A stretch of 55,802 nt of DNA, taken from the NCBI RefSeq assembly GCF_015356865.1, contig NZ_JAAFZA010000047.1, positions 1-55,802 of the forward strand. Reading direction: 5' to 3'. Below the pieces are notes generated by a model. That model saw only the letters and a program-made list of their open reading frames with translations. It was not told the origin of the DNA and did no database searches. This DNA comes from Catenulispora pinisilvae (GTDB lineage: Bacteria; Actinomycetota; Actinomycetes; Streptomycetales; Catenulisporaceae). The translations under genes and the position numbers were made by a program. How positions within the stretch are numbered: the stretch's first letter is position 1; the number at the start of each line of letters is the position of its first letter. Positions 24,934-33,197 of this stretch are shown one piece after another.

Positions 24934-24994
24934 ACCGTGAGATTACTGATATACCGGGCGGATTCGGGCGCAGGTAAGGGAATGCGAGCGTGTC

Positions 24995-25066
24995 CTTAGC
25001 TCCAGCCCTACCTCTGGCCTTAACTCCGGCCTTAACTCTGGCCCCAACTCCGGCCTTAACCCTGCC
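24995..25066. repeat. Six 12-bp tandem units after the GH114 gene
   Basis: Units such as CTTAACTCCGGC, CTTAACTCTGGC and CCCAACTCCGGC run without gaps, ending 21 bp from the GH114 stop on the minus strand. No protein in any frame looks real here. Confidence 0.8.
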
Positions 25067-25087
25067 CTGCCCCTGCCTCGCCCTGCG

Positions 25088-25999
25088 TCAGCGGCAGGGT
25101 TCGAACGTCTTGTCGTCCAGGTTGAGGTCGAACCGCACGCCGTTGAAGTCGTTCGTGTTGTCGGCGGAGCAGAACTTCGACGTCGCCAGGTTGTACTCGG
25201 CCTGGAACACCGGCTTTCCGGCGGCGACGTACTGGTCGTAGCCGTAGTCGCCGTTCTGCGCGGTGGTGCACTCCTTGTACTGGTTGCACTGCTCGTTCAG
25301 GGCGCCGTCGAAGTAGGGGAGGAGCTGCGGGATCTGCTCGTCGTCGTTCTTCTGCAGCACGCTCAGGCCCCGGGAGTGGGCGTCGTTGGCCAGGGTCGCG
25401 TTGAAGTAGAGCTGGTCGGCGGCGGTCAGCGGGAAGCCGGTGCTGTTGGTGTAGCCGTCGACGTTGTCCAGCTCGACCATGTCGAAGCCCTTCTGCCGGC
25501 ACATGTCCAGCCGGGCGTCCATGATCGTGCGCAGCACGCTGTTCGACTTCTGGATCTCGCGGATGTCCAGCCACTTCTCGCCCGGCCAGCCGTTGCCGCT
25601 GCCCAGGACCGAGGACGGGAACTGTGAGGCGTCCGGGCGCCAGTTCTCGTAGGTGCCGGCGGACAGGTAGCAGACGGCCTTGATCCCGGCCGCGTGCAGC
25701 GCGGAGACGTTCGCGGCGGTGTTGTTGAAGCCGTCCACGTCGTACATCTGGACGTTGCGGTAGGGCGCGGTCGGCACCGTGGAGATGACCCAGTTCCAGG
25801 ACGTCTGCACGTCCGGCTGCCAGCAGTCGGAACAGGAGACCGGGCTCGGCGGGGTCGGCGTGGCGCTCGCCGACCGTGTGGCCGTGGCCGCGGACGGCGC
25901 GGCGCCGGCCGACGGCGCCAGGACGGCGGTCGTGGCGGCGGCCAGGGCCAGGCCGGCGGCCGCCGACGCGAGGCGCTTGGCGGATGGAGTCAGGAACAT
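25088..25999 (-). CDS. Secreted endo-alpha-1,4-polygalactosaminidase (GH114)
   Basis: A 303-residue exported glycoside hydrolase. A signal peptide covers about residues 1-33 (AKRLASAAAGLALAAATTAVLA core) and a Thr/Ser/Pro linker about 34-53. The GH114 TIM barrel follows: WQPDVQTSWNWVISTVP, QMYDVDGFNNTA, KAVCYLSAGTYENWRPDA, GFDMVELDNVDGYTN and NDDEQIPQLLPYFDGALNEQC. The acidic residues of VELDN and the YLSAG-x-YE segment are the probable catalytic and binding groups of the family. Characterised GH114 enzymes cleave alpha-1,4-galactosamine linkages in microbial or fungal galactosaminogalactan. AGGAGG precedes the ATG at 25999. It is divergent from the beta-helix protein at 26180. Confidence 0.88.
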   Translation of the reverse strand: MFLTPSAKRLASAAAGLALAAATTAVLAPSAGAAPSAATATRSASATPTPPSPVSCSDCWQPDVQTSWNWVISTVPTAPYRNVQMYDVDGFNNTAANVSALHAAGIKAVCYLSAGTYENWRPDASQFPSSVLGSGNGWPGEKWLDIREIQKSNSVLRTIMDARLDMCRQKGFDMVELDNVDGYTNSTGFPLTAADQLYFNATLANDAHSRGLSVLQKNDDEQIPQLLPYFDGALNEQCNQYKECTTAQNGDYGYDQYVAAGKPVFQAEYNLATSKFCSADNTNDFNGVRFDLNLDDKTFEPCR

Positions 26000-26120
26000 G
26001 ATTCCTCCTCGAGAAGTGGGGGCGTTCTCGTGTTTGCGCCGATTCTTAGCAGTGGCCATCTGGCAGCGTCGAGGAGAGCGCGGGAAACAAGCAGCGCCGG
26101 TGAGCGACTGGGCCGATTCG

Positions 26121-26147
26121 CTCAATCAGGTTGAGTTTTCGTTGACT
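26121..26147 (+). promoter_or_regulatory. Palindrome and -35 box between the GH114 and beta-helix genes
   Basis: CTCAA (26121-26125) and TTGAG (26131-26135) form an inverted repeat with a 5-base centre. It is followed by TTGACT (26142-26147), a possible -35 box for the gene at 26180; no clear -10 box is seen. A regulator bound here could act on both divergent genes. Confidence 0.4.
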
Positions 26148-26179
26148 CCGCCGGGTCCGGACCGCACGCTCTGGGCGGT

Positions 26180-27598
26180 ATGAAGCCACAAGCCCTGGCC
26201 ATCGCGGCCCTTTGCGCGCTCGGCCCGGCAGCCGTCATGCTGCCGGCGACCGCACACGCGGCCGGTACCTCCACTGTCTACGTCGCCGTCAACGGATCCG
26301 ACTCCGCGACCGGCACCGAAGGCGCCCCGTTCGCCACGATCCAGCACGCGATCACCGCACTGTCCTCCGGCAGCGGTGCGGTCGTCGTGCGCGGCGGTAC
26401 GTACGCGCAGCGGATCAGCCTGCACGGCGTCACCGACATCACCGTCACCGCTGCCCCCGGCGAGCACCCCGTCCTGGACGGGTCCAAGCTGGCCGTCCCG
26501 ACCGGCGTCCGCTCCGCGATGGTCGACATCGCCGACAGCACCTCGGTCACCGTCCACGGCCTGGACATCACCGGCTACCGCACCAGCGACATCACCGCGA
26601 TGCCGATCGGCGTCTACGTGCACGGCGGCGACACCGGCGTCACGGTCAGCGGCAACCACGTGCACGCCATGGGCAACGACAACGGCACGCTGGGCAGCAT
26701 GGACATGAACGCGCACGGGATCGCCGCGTACGGCGACAACCCGAAGCGGTCCATCAGCACCCTGAGCATCGCCGACAACGAGGTGGACCACCTCGTTCTC
26801 GGGGCCAGCGAGTCGGTCGTGGTCAACGGCAACGTCGACGGCTGGCGCATCACCGGCAACCGGATCCACGACGACAACAACATCGGCATCGACGCCATCG
26901 GCTTCGAGCAGACCCTGCCGCCCGCCTACCGCTACACCGACCTCAACCGCGCCCGCAACGGCGTGATCAGCGGCAACACGGTCGAGAACATCAAGTCCGA
27001 GGGCAACCCGGCCTACTGGTCTTCCAGCGGCTGGTGCAACTGCGCCGACGGCCTCTACGTCGACGGCGGCACCCACATCGCCATCACCGGCAACACCGCG
27101 CACACCGACGACATCGGCATCGAGGTGGCCGCCGAGAACGCCCGCGGCGCCGCCGACCACGTGAACGTCGACCACAACACGGTCACCGACAGCCGCTACG
27201 TCGGCATCACCACCGGCGGCTACTGCGACGGCCAACAGGACTGTGGCGGCGTCCAGACCGGCACCTCATCGGCGAACACGTTCACCGACAACGTGCTGCG
27301 CGACAACAACACCGACCACGACGGCTCACCGGAGTTCCTGATCCAGTTCCACGAAAGCGGCAACACCATCACCGGCAACACGATCTGCGCCGCCGGCCCC
27401 GGCACGCTGCTGGTCGGCACCGTCGCCCGCTCGACGTCGGGCAAGGGCGACAAGGTCGACGACAACCGCTACTCGGCCGCCGCCGCGAGTGCCACCACGG
27501 CGCAGTGGGGCTGGCAGGGGAAGACGTACACCGGGTTCGCGGCCTACCGGGCGGCGACCGGGTTGGATGCGCACAGCGAGTTCAGCGCTAGCTGCTGA
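26180..27598 (+). CDS. Secreted right-handed parallel beta-helix protein, possible polysaccharide-active enzyme
   Basis: A 472-residue exported protein with a signal peptide ending near AHA (residue 27). The mature part starts with STVYVAVNGSDSATGTEGAPFATIQHAI, the DUF1565/pectate-lyase-like entry. It then shows many short coils of the form ITGNRIHD, VISGNTVEN, IAITGNTAHTDDIGIE, VDHNTVTDSRYVGITTGG and NTITGNTI, the repeat of a right-handed beta-helix. Such proteins are polysaccharide lyases, epimerases or glycosidases. I see no family-specific catalytic signature. Because it is divergent from a GH114 galactosaminidase, a role on the same polymer is plausible. The strong hairpin at 27628 follows. 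Confidence 0.85.
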   Translation: MKPQALAIAALCALGPAAVMLPATAHAAGTSTVYVAVNGSDSATGTEGAPFATIQHAITALSSGSGAVVVRGGTYAQRISLHGVTDITVTAAPGEHPVLDGSKLAVPTGVRSAMVDIADSTSVTVHGLDITGYRTSDITAMPIGVYVHGGDTGVTVSGNHVHAMGNDNGTLGSMDMNAHGIAAYGDNPKRSISTLSIADNEVDHLVLGASESVVVNGNVDGWRITGNRIHDDNNIGIDAIGFEQTLPPAYRYTDLNRARNGVISGNTVENIKSEGNPAYWSSSGWCNCADGLYVDGGTHIAITGNTAHTDDIGIEVAAENARGAADHVNVDHNTVTDSRYVGITTGGYCDGQQDCGGVQTGTSSANTFTDNVLRDNNTDHDGSPEFLIQFHESGNTITGNTICAAGPGTLLVGTVARSTSGKGDKVDDNRYSAAAASATTAQWGWQGKTYTGFAAYRAATGLDAHSEFSASC

Positions 27599-27627
27599 AC
27601 AGGACGGTGAGTGGGACGGCAATGGTT

Positions 27628-27667
27628 GATCGGCCGCCAGCCTCGGAACCGGGGCTGGCGGCCGATC
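27628..27667. terminator. Perfect 15-bp hairpin between convergent genes
   Basis: GATCGGCCGCCAGCC (27628-27642) is the exact reverse complement of 27653-27667, with a 10-base loop. It sits 30 bp after the beta-helix stop and 50 bp from the DeoR stop, so it probably terminates both. Confidence 0.85.
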
Positions 27668-27716
27668 GCTGGTCAAGCGCCTGCTGAGCGCAAGAGCGCT
27701 GATCGCTGTGGCGATA

Positions 27717-28553
27717 TCACCGCCGCGCCGGCTCGGCGATCCGCACCGCCACCCCCTGAGCCGCGATCGCCTGCAACTCCGCCGGGTCCGCGCTGGAGTC
27801 GGTCACCAGTTGGTCGATCGCGTCCAGGCCGACCACGTGCGCCAGGTGTGTGCGGCCGATCTTCGATCCGTCCGCGACCACCACGACGCGTTGTGCGCGG
27901 CCGATGATGACCGCGTTGGTGTGCGCCTCGACCTCGTCGTGGGTGGACAGGCCGCTGGCGGCGCTGATGCCGTCGATGCCGATGAAGGCGGTGTCGACGT
28001 TGAAGCGGCCCACGATGGTCTCGGCCCAGGGGCCGACCATCTCGTAGGAGTTGGAGCGGGCCACGCCGCCGGTGACCACCAGTTTCACCTTCGGGCGGTT
28101 GACCAGGATGCCGGCGATGTTCAGGGCGTTGGTGACCACCGTCAGCTCGGTGCGGGTCGCCAGCAGGCGGGCCACCTCGCTGGTGGTGGTGCCGCCGTTG
28201 ACGGCGACCACGTGGCGGCCCGGGGCCAGGGCGCGCAGTGCCATGCGGGCGATGGCCTGTTTGGCGGCGCGGCCGTGGTTGTCGCGGTAGCGGACCGGGA
28301 GTTCGTAGGCGATGTCCCGGCCCACGGCGCCGCCGCGCGTGCGGACCAGCAGGTTCTGGTCGTCCAGCAGGGTCAGGTCGCGGCGGATGGTCGCCACCGA
28401 GACGCCGAGTTCGCGGGCGGCCGTGGCCACGTCCACGGTGCCGCCGTAGGCCAGCCGGTCCAGGATCGCCGTGACGCGGTCGGAGCGGTGCATGGCCGGT
28501 GCGTGCTTGTCCTGCACCGGCATGTGCGTGTTCTGCAATTGAGACTCAGTCAT
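27717..28553 (-). CDS. DeoR-family transcriptional regulator
   Basis: A 278-residue repressor. The DeoR winged helix lies at about residues 22-75: RSDRVTAILDRLAYGGTVDV, AARELGVSVATIRRDLTLLD, then the wing LVRTRGGAV. The effector domain (VVAVNGGTTTSEVARLL, LTVVTNALNIAGIL, VKLVVTGGVARSNSYEMVGP, DTAFIGIDGI, VVVVADGSKIGR) is the sugar-phosphate-binding DeoR_C fold. Family members sense phosphorylated sugars, for example in the AgaR systems for N-acetylgalactosamine. I use the ATG at 28553; ATG at MPVQDKH or MHRSDRV could also serve. It is divergent from the sugar-use operon starting at 28970 and is its likely repressor. Confidence 0.9.
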   Translation of the reverse strand: MTESQLQNTHMPVQDKHAPAMHRSDRVTAILDRLAYGGTVDVATAARELGVSVATIRRDLTLLDDQNLLVRTRGGAVGRDIAYELPVRYRDNHGRAAKQAIARMALRALAPGRHVVAVNGGTTTSEVARLLATRTELTVVTNALNIAGILVNRPKVKLVVTGGVARSNSYEMVGPWAETIVGRFNVDTAFIGIDGISAASGLSTHDEVEAHTNAVIIGRAQRVVVVADGSKIGRTHLAHVVGLDAIDQLVTDSSADPAELQAIAAQGVAVRIAEPARR

Positions 28554-28969
28554 CGCCGGACCCGCTACTGCGACGAACGGGGTCCGGGACTGACTGACTG
28601 CCGGGGATGGATCAACGCTCGGGCATCGATGAGGCTCATGGTGAGCTCCACAGTGCTGGTGGGCACGACCCCGCCTCGGAAACCGCACGCGTCGTGCGCG
28701 GTCCTGGCGACTCGGTCCGGACTCGCGGCGGGCGCCGGCATACCGGATGGGCGTACCTCTGACGTCGCGTTTCCACTGCGACGCCCCCTGATGCTACGCG
28801 TGCCCCCGGACGCTGCCAAGCACTTGCCCAGGCCCGGATCCGCCCGGATCCGCGCGTCTTCGCGCACCGGTGGTGAGCGAAACCTGCGCGGATCTTGTGA
28901 GTTCGGTGTGCGCGGGCCTTGAATGACCCCCACCCCCATCTCCTTCTCCCTCGTCTTGGAGGTCTTCCC
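28554..28969. other. Divergent regulatory region between deoR-like gene and the importer operon
   Basis: No gene recognised in these 416 bases. The promoters of both flanking genes must lie here. The direct repeat CCCGGATCCG occurs twice around 28833-28854 and a related CGCGGATC at about 28888; these are candidates for DeoR binding, without firm support. GGAGG at 28958-28962 is the ribosome site of the next gene. Confidence 0.5.
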
Positions 28970-30313
28970 GTGCATCCAAGAAACGGCGCAAGAACGGCGG
29001 GCGCCGCCCTGCGCCCGGCCGCGGCGGCCCTCAGCGTCGCCGCGCTGGCGCTGACGTCCGCCTGCTCGTCGTCCTCCTCGTCCTCCGCCAAGGCACCGGC
29101 GGATCCGGCGAAGGCCGTCACCATCACCGTGTGGACCGGGCAGGACGTCGGCCCGGAGAAGCTGCTGGAGGGGCTGGCCAAGCAGTTCCACGACGCGCAC
29201 CCGAACGTCACCATCGACATCTCGCCCGGCGCGCCGACCACCGACCAGCTGCTGCCCAAGCTGACCGCCGCCTTCACCAGCGGCACCTACCCGGACATCT
29301 CCTACAACTTCGGCAGCTGGGCCACCCAGATGCAGCTGTCCGGCCGCACCCTGGACATCACCGACAAGGTCAAGGACCCGGCGGTGAAGTGGGACGAGTT
29401 CCCGCCGGCCGCCCGCCAGACCGCCACCCCCAACGGGCACGTCATCGGCTTCCCGGCGGTCGTGGACAACCTGGCGCTGATGTACAACAAGAAGCTGTTC
29501 GCCGCCGCCGGGGTGGCCCCGCCGACCAACACCTGGACCTGGGACGACTTCCGGGCCGCGGCCAAGAAGCTCACCGACCCGGCCAAGAACGTGTACGGCA
29601 CCGCCTACTCCGTCTCCGGCACCGAGGACACCACCTGGCACTTCTGGCCGCTGCTGTGGCAGAAGGGCGGCACGGTCGTGAACTCCGACGGCACCAAATC
29701 GGAGTTCGACTCCCCGGCCGGGGTGGCCGCGCTGACGTTCCTTCAGCAGATGGCCGTGGACGACAAGTCCGTGTACCTCTCGCAGGACGACCAGAAGTAC
29801 GCCGACCTGTTCAAGTCCGGCCTGATCGGCATGATCATGAGCGGCCCGTGGCAGCTCTCGGACAACGTCGCCGCGAACCTGGACTACGGCGTCACCTACC
29901 TGCCGTCCTTCGACGGCACCGACCACCAGACCATCTCCGGCCCGGACATCTGGACCCTGTACGACCACCACGACGCCGACCGCGCCTACTGGTCCTACCA
30001 GTTCGCGCAGTGGCTGACCTCGGCCCAGGTCGACCCGAAGTTCAACCTGGCCACCGGCAACCTGCCGCTGCGCAGCAGCGAGTCCGACAGCCAGGAGTTC
30101 CAGGACTACGCCAAGCAGTACCCCGGCGCGCAGACCCTCTTCGACAACCTGAAGAACGCCACGACCGCCCGGCCCACGGTCCCCGGCTACGTCGGCCTGT
30201 CCCAGGCGGTCGGACAAGCGATCGCCAAGGTGCTGCAAGGCCAGGGTGATCCGCAATCGGCGCTGAAGGACGCGGCGAAGGCCGCCGACGTCGCGCTGGC
30301 TCAAGCGGATTGA
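28970..30313 (+). CDS. CUT1-type sugar ABC transporter substrate-binding lipoprotein
   Basis: A 447-residue solute-binding protein of the SBP_bac_1 (MalE/UgpB-like) family, which usually binds oligosaccharides or glycosides. The lipobox LTSAC gives Cys32, followed by a poly-Ser linker. The fold is clear: ITVWTGQDVGPEKLLEGLAKQF, GTYPDISYNFGSWATQM, GFPAVVDNLALMYNKKLF, LFKSGLIGMIMSGPWQL and GPDIWTLYDH. GTG at 28970 has GGAGG 7 bases upstream. It leads an operon of binding protein, two permeases, SIS protein, GH4 glycosidase and PfkB kinase, so the cargo is probably a galactosyl or galactosaminyl oligosaccharide. Confidence 0.9.
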   Translation: MHPRNGARTAGAALRPAAAALSVAALALTSACSSSSSSSAKAPADPAKAVTITVWTGQDVGPEKLLEGLAKQFHDAHPNVTIDISPGAPTTDQLLPKLTAAFTSGTYPDISYNFGSWATQMQLSGRTLDITDKVKDPAVKWDEFPPAARQTATPNGHVIGFPAVVDNLALMYNKKLFAAAGVAPPTNTWTWDDFRAAAKKLTDPAKNVYGTAYSVSGTEDTTWHFWPLLWQKGGTVVNSDGTKSEFDSPAGVAALTFLQQMAVDDKSVYLSQDDQKYADLFKSGLIGMIMSGPWQLSDNVAANLDYGVTYLPSFDGTDHQTISGPDIWTLYDHHDADRAYWSYQFAQWLTSAQVDPKFNLATGNLPLRSSESDSQEFQDYAKQYPGAQTLFDNLKNATTARPTVPGYVGLSQAVGQAIAKVLQGQGDPQSALKDAAKAADVALAQAD

Positions 30314-30324
30314 GGGTCGCGCCG

Positions 30325-31323
30325 ATGAAACACGGAATCCTGATCTCCGACCACGAGAAGTCCGGCGCCAACGTCGTCCGCCGGCGCGACCGACGCACCA
30401 CGCCGGATGAGCCCGCCCCGGCGGCCAAACCCAAGTGGACCGCGCGCCGCCGCCGGGTCGTGGCCAACCTCACCGGCTGGTCCTTCGCCGCCCCGGCGAC
30501 CCTGATCATCCTGGCCCTGACCCTGTTCCCGGCGGCCTGGGCGTTCCTGATCTCCCGCGAGCACTGGAACGGCCTGACCCCGGCCCGCCAGATCGGCTGG
30601 GACAACTACCGCCTGCTACTCAAGGACGCCGACTTCAAGTCGGCGGTGAACCACACGGTCCTGTTCACCGTCCTGTACGTCCCGGTCGTGCTGTGCCTGG
30701 GCATGTTCCTGGCGATCGCGCTGAACCGGAAGATCCGCTTCATCTCCTTCTACCGGACCGCGCTGTTCGTCCCGCTGGTGGTCTCGGCCGCGGCCACCGG
30801 CATCCTCGCCAACTTCGTGTTCGACCAGCAGTTCGGCTTGGCGAACAACCTGCTGCGGGTTCTGCACCTGCCGCGGCAGGGTTTCCTGGCCGACCGGCAC
30901 GAGGTGATGTGGGTCATCGCCCTGATCTACCTGTGGACCGACCTGGCGTTCTCCGTCATCGTCTACCTCGCCGCGCTCCAGGACATCCCGACCGACTGCC
31001 TGGAGGCGGCCCGGATCGACGGCGCCAACCGCTGGCAGCAGTTCCGGCACGTGATCCTGCCCAGCCTGGCGCCGGTCACCGTGTTCGTCGGGGTCTGGGA
31101 GACGATCTCGGTCCTGCAGATCTTCGAGCTGGTGCTGACCACCACCCACGGCGGCCCGCTCGGGGCCAGCCAGACCATCGTGTACTTCATCTACAACCAG
31201 GCGTTCAACCTGTCTCGCTACGGATACGGGTCCGCCGTCGCCTACACGCTGTTCGGCGGCACCCTGATCATCACCCTCGGGCTGTTCGCGTACGCCCGGC
31301 GCAGCAAGATCGAGGCCTTCTGA
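30325..31323 (+). CDS. CUT1 sugar ABC transporter permease (MalF-like)
   Basis: A 332-residue membrane protein of the BPD_transp_1 family with a charged cytosolic N-terminus of about 50 residues and six membrane segments. The EAA loop that docks the ATPase is seen as DCLEAARIDGANRWQQFRHVILPSL. ATG 30325 has GAGGG 8 bases upstream; the TTG at 30310 is less likely. Its TGA overlaps the ATG of the second permease. No ATPase gene lies in the operon, so a shared subunit of the MsiK kind is expected to power it. Confidence 0.92.
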   Translation: MKHGILISDHEKSGANVVRRRDRRTTPDEPAPAAKPKWTARRRRVVANLTGWSFAAPATLIILALTLFPAAWAFLISREHWNGLTPARQIGWDNYRLLLKDADFKSAVNHTVLFTVLYVPVVLCLGMFLAIALNRKIRFISFYRTALFVPLVVSAAATGILANFVFDQQFGLANNLLRVLHLPRQGFLADRHEVMWVIALIYLWTDLAFSVIVYLAALQDIPTDCLEAARIDGANRWQQFRHVILPSLAPVTVFVGVWETISVLQIFELVLTTTHGGPLGASQTIVYFIYNQAFNLSRYGYGSAVAYTLFGGTLIITLGLFAYARRSKIEAF

Positions 31324-32138
31324 TGAGCCGGAAGTTCAGCCGCTGGCACCTGCTCCTGATGCCGCTGTCCCTGGTGTTCCTGCTGCCGCTGGCGCAGATG
31401 CTCCTGGCCTCGTTCACCTCCAACGCCGACATCAACCGCTTCCCGCCGCGCTTCATCCCGTCCGCGCTGCACATCAGCGGCTACGTGCGGTTGTTCCGGG
31501 ACGCCCCGGTCGGGCGGTGGATGCTGAACTCGGCGATCGTCTCCGGCATCGCGATCGTCAGCCACCTGGTGCTGTGCTCGCTGGGCGGCTACGCCTACGC
31601 CCGGCTGTCCTTCCGGGGTCGGACCGTGGCCTTCGTGACACTGGTCGCCACGATCATGATCCCGACCCAGATGCTGATGATCCCGACCTACTTCATGTTC
31701 TCGCACCTGGGCCTGATCGACACCCTCGGCGCGGCCTTCGTGCCGTTCCTGACCTCGGCCTTCGGCGTGTTCCTGATGCGGCAGTTCTTCCTGTCGCTGC
31801 CCAAGGACCTGGAGGAGGCCGGCCGCATCGACGGCCTGACCACCTTCGGCGTCTTCTTCCGCATCGTGCTGCCGCTGGCCCGGCCGGCGCTGGCCACGCT
31901 GGCGGTGTTCACGCTGCTCAACTCCTGGAACGACCTGCTGTGGCCGCTGATCGCGATCAACGACCCGTCGAAGTTCACCATCCAGCTCGGCCTGGTCAAC
32001 TTCCAGGGCGCGCACCACATCGACTGGCAGGAGCTGATGGCCTGCAACGTCGTGGCCACCGCGCCGCTGATCATCGGCTTCCTCATCGCCCAGCGGCAGT
32101 TCGTCCAGACGATGAGCATGTCCGGGCTCAAAGGCTGA
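31323..32138 (+). CDS. CUT1 sugar ABC transporter permease (MalG-like)
   Basis: A 271-residue BPD_transp_1 membrane protein with six hydrophobic segments, the partner of the preceding permease. Its EAA loop is KDLEEAGRIDGLTTFGVFFRIVLPLARPAL, and the C-terminus ends FVQTMSMSGLKG, the usual MalG-type ending that reaches the ATPase. Start and upstream stop overlap (TGATG). A 77-bp gap with GAAACAGA repeats precedes the SIS gene. Confidence 0.93.
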   Translation: MSRKFSRWHLLLMPLSLVFLLPLAQMLLASFTSNADINRFPPRFIPSALHISGYVRLFRDAPVGRWMLNSAIVSGIAIVSHLVLCSLGGYAYARLSFRGRTVAFVTLVATIMIPTQMLMIPTYFMFSHLGLIDTLGAAFVPFLTSAFGVFLMRQFFLSLPKDLEEAGRIDGLTTFGVFFRIVLPLARPALATLAVFTLLNSWNDLLWPLIAINDPSKFTIQLGLVNFQGAHHIDWQELMACNVVATAPLIIGFLIAQRQFVQTMSMSGLKG

Positions 32139-32215
32139 ACCAGCGAACAGACACCCGGTCCGAAACAGACCCCCTGCTCGAAACAGAAACCTTGCTCGAA
32201 CGGAGTCCCAGTCCC

Positions 32216-33184
32216 ATGCCTTCCTTCGTCACCGCCGAACTGGCCGACCAGCCGCGCAGCTGGCAGCGGGCCGCCGACCTGGCCCCGTCGGCGGCCGGCC
32301 TGCCCGAACCCGGCGAACGCGTCGCCGTCGTCGGCTGCGGCACCTCCTGGTTCATGGCCCAGGCCTACGCCGGCCTGCGCGAGGCCGCCGGGGCCGGGGA
32401 GACCGACGCCTTCACCGCCTCCGAACTGCCCGCCGGCCGCGCCTACGACCGGATACTGGCCCTGAGCCGGTCCGGCACCACCACCGAGATCCTGGACGTC
32501 CTGGCCGCCGCCACGGTGCCGACCACGCTGATCACCGGCGTGGCCGACTCCCCGGCGCCGGCGCTCGCCGACACGTCGGTCGTGCTGGACTTCGCCGACG
32601 AGCGCTCGGTGGTCCAGACCCGGTTCGCGACCACCACGCTGGCCTTGCTGCGTGCGCATCTCGGCGAAGACCTGTCCGGGGCCATCGCCGACGCTCAGCG
32701 GGCGGTCAGCGAACCGCTTCCGGCCGGGGTCGCCGAACGCGTCCAGTTCACGTTCCTGGGCGCGGGCTGGACCACCGGCCTGGCCGCCGAGGCCGCGCTG
32801 AAGATGCGTGAGGCGGCCCTGGCGTGGTCCGAGTCGTACCCGGCCATGGACTACCGGCACGGCCCGATCGCGATCACCGACGAGCAGTCGGCGGTCTGGA
32901 TGTTCGGCGCCGCGCCCGAGGGCCTGGCCGAGCAGGTCGGCGTCACCGGCGGGCTGTGGGTCCAGCAGAACCTCGACCCGCTCGCCTCACTGATCCAGGC
33001 GCAGCGCCTGGCCCTGGAACTGGCCGCGGCCCGTGGCCTGGACCCGGACGCCCCGCGGCACCTGACCCGCTCGGTGATCCTGCGCCCGCACGACGCCGCC
33101 GCGGCCAAGGCCTCGTCGTCCCCGGCGACCTCCCCGGCTTCCTCCGTTTCCTCCCCGGCTCCCTCGTCCGCCGCCCGATCCTGA
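32216..33184 (+). CDS. SIS-domain sugar-phosphate isomerase/deaminase (AgaS/GlmS-like)
   Basis: A 322-residue protein with two sugar-isomerase (SIS) domains. The first has VAVVGCGTSWFMAQAYAGL and the phosphate-binding SRSGTTTEI. The second has FLGAGWTTGLAAEAALKMREAALAWSESYPAMDYRHGPIAI, which aligns with the GlmS isomerase segment around E-x-A-L-K and the K/R-H-G-P motif. No glutaminase domain is present. Relatives are AgaS (galactosamine-6-phosphate deaminase/isomerase) and FrlB-type deglycases. In this operon, next to GH4 and a PfkB kinase, a role on galactosamine-6-phosphate is plausible. The C-terminal 25 residues are a Ser/Ala/Pro tail. Confidence 0.82.
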   Translation: MPSFVTAELADQPRSWQRAADLAPSAAGLPEPGERVAVVGCGTSWFMAQAYAGLREAAGAGETDAFTASELPAGRAYDRILALSRSGTTTEILDVLAAATVPTTLITGVADSPAPALADTSVVLDFADERSVVQTRFATTTLALLRAHLGEDLSGAIADAQRAVSEPLPAGVAERVQFTFLGAGWTTGLAAEAALKMREAALAWSESYPAMDYRHGPIAITDEQSAVWMFGAAPEGLAEQVGVTGGLWVQQNLDPLASLIQAQRLALELAAARGLDPDAPRHLTRSVILRPHDAAAAKASSSPATSPASSVSSPAPSSAARS

Positions 33185-33197
33185 AAGAGAATCCCGC

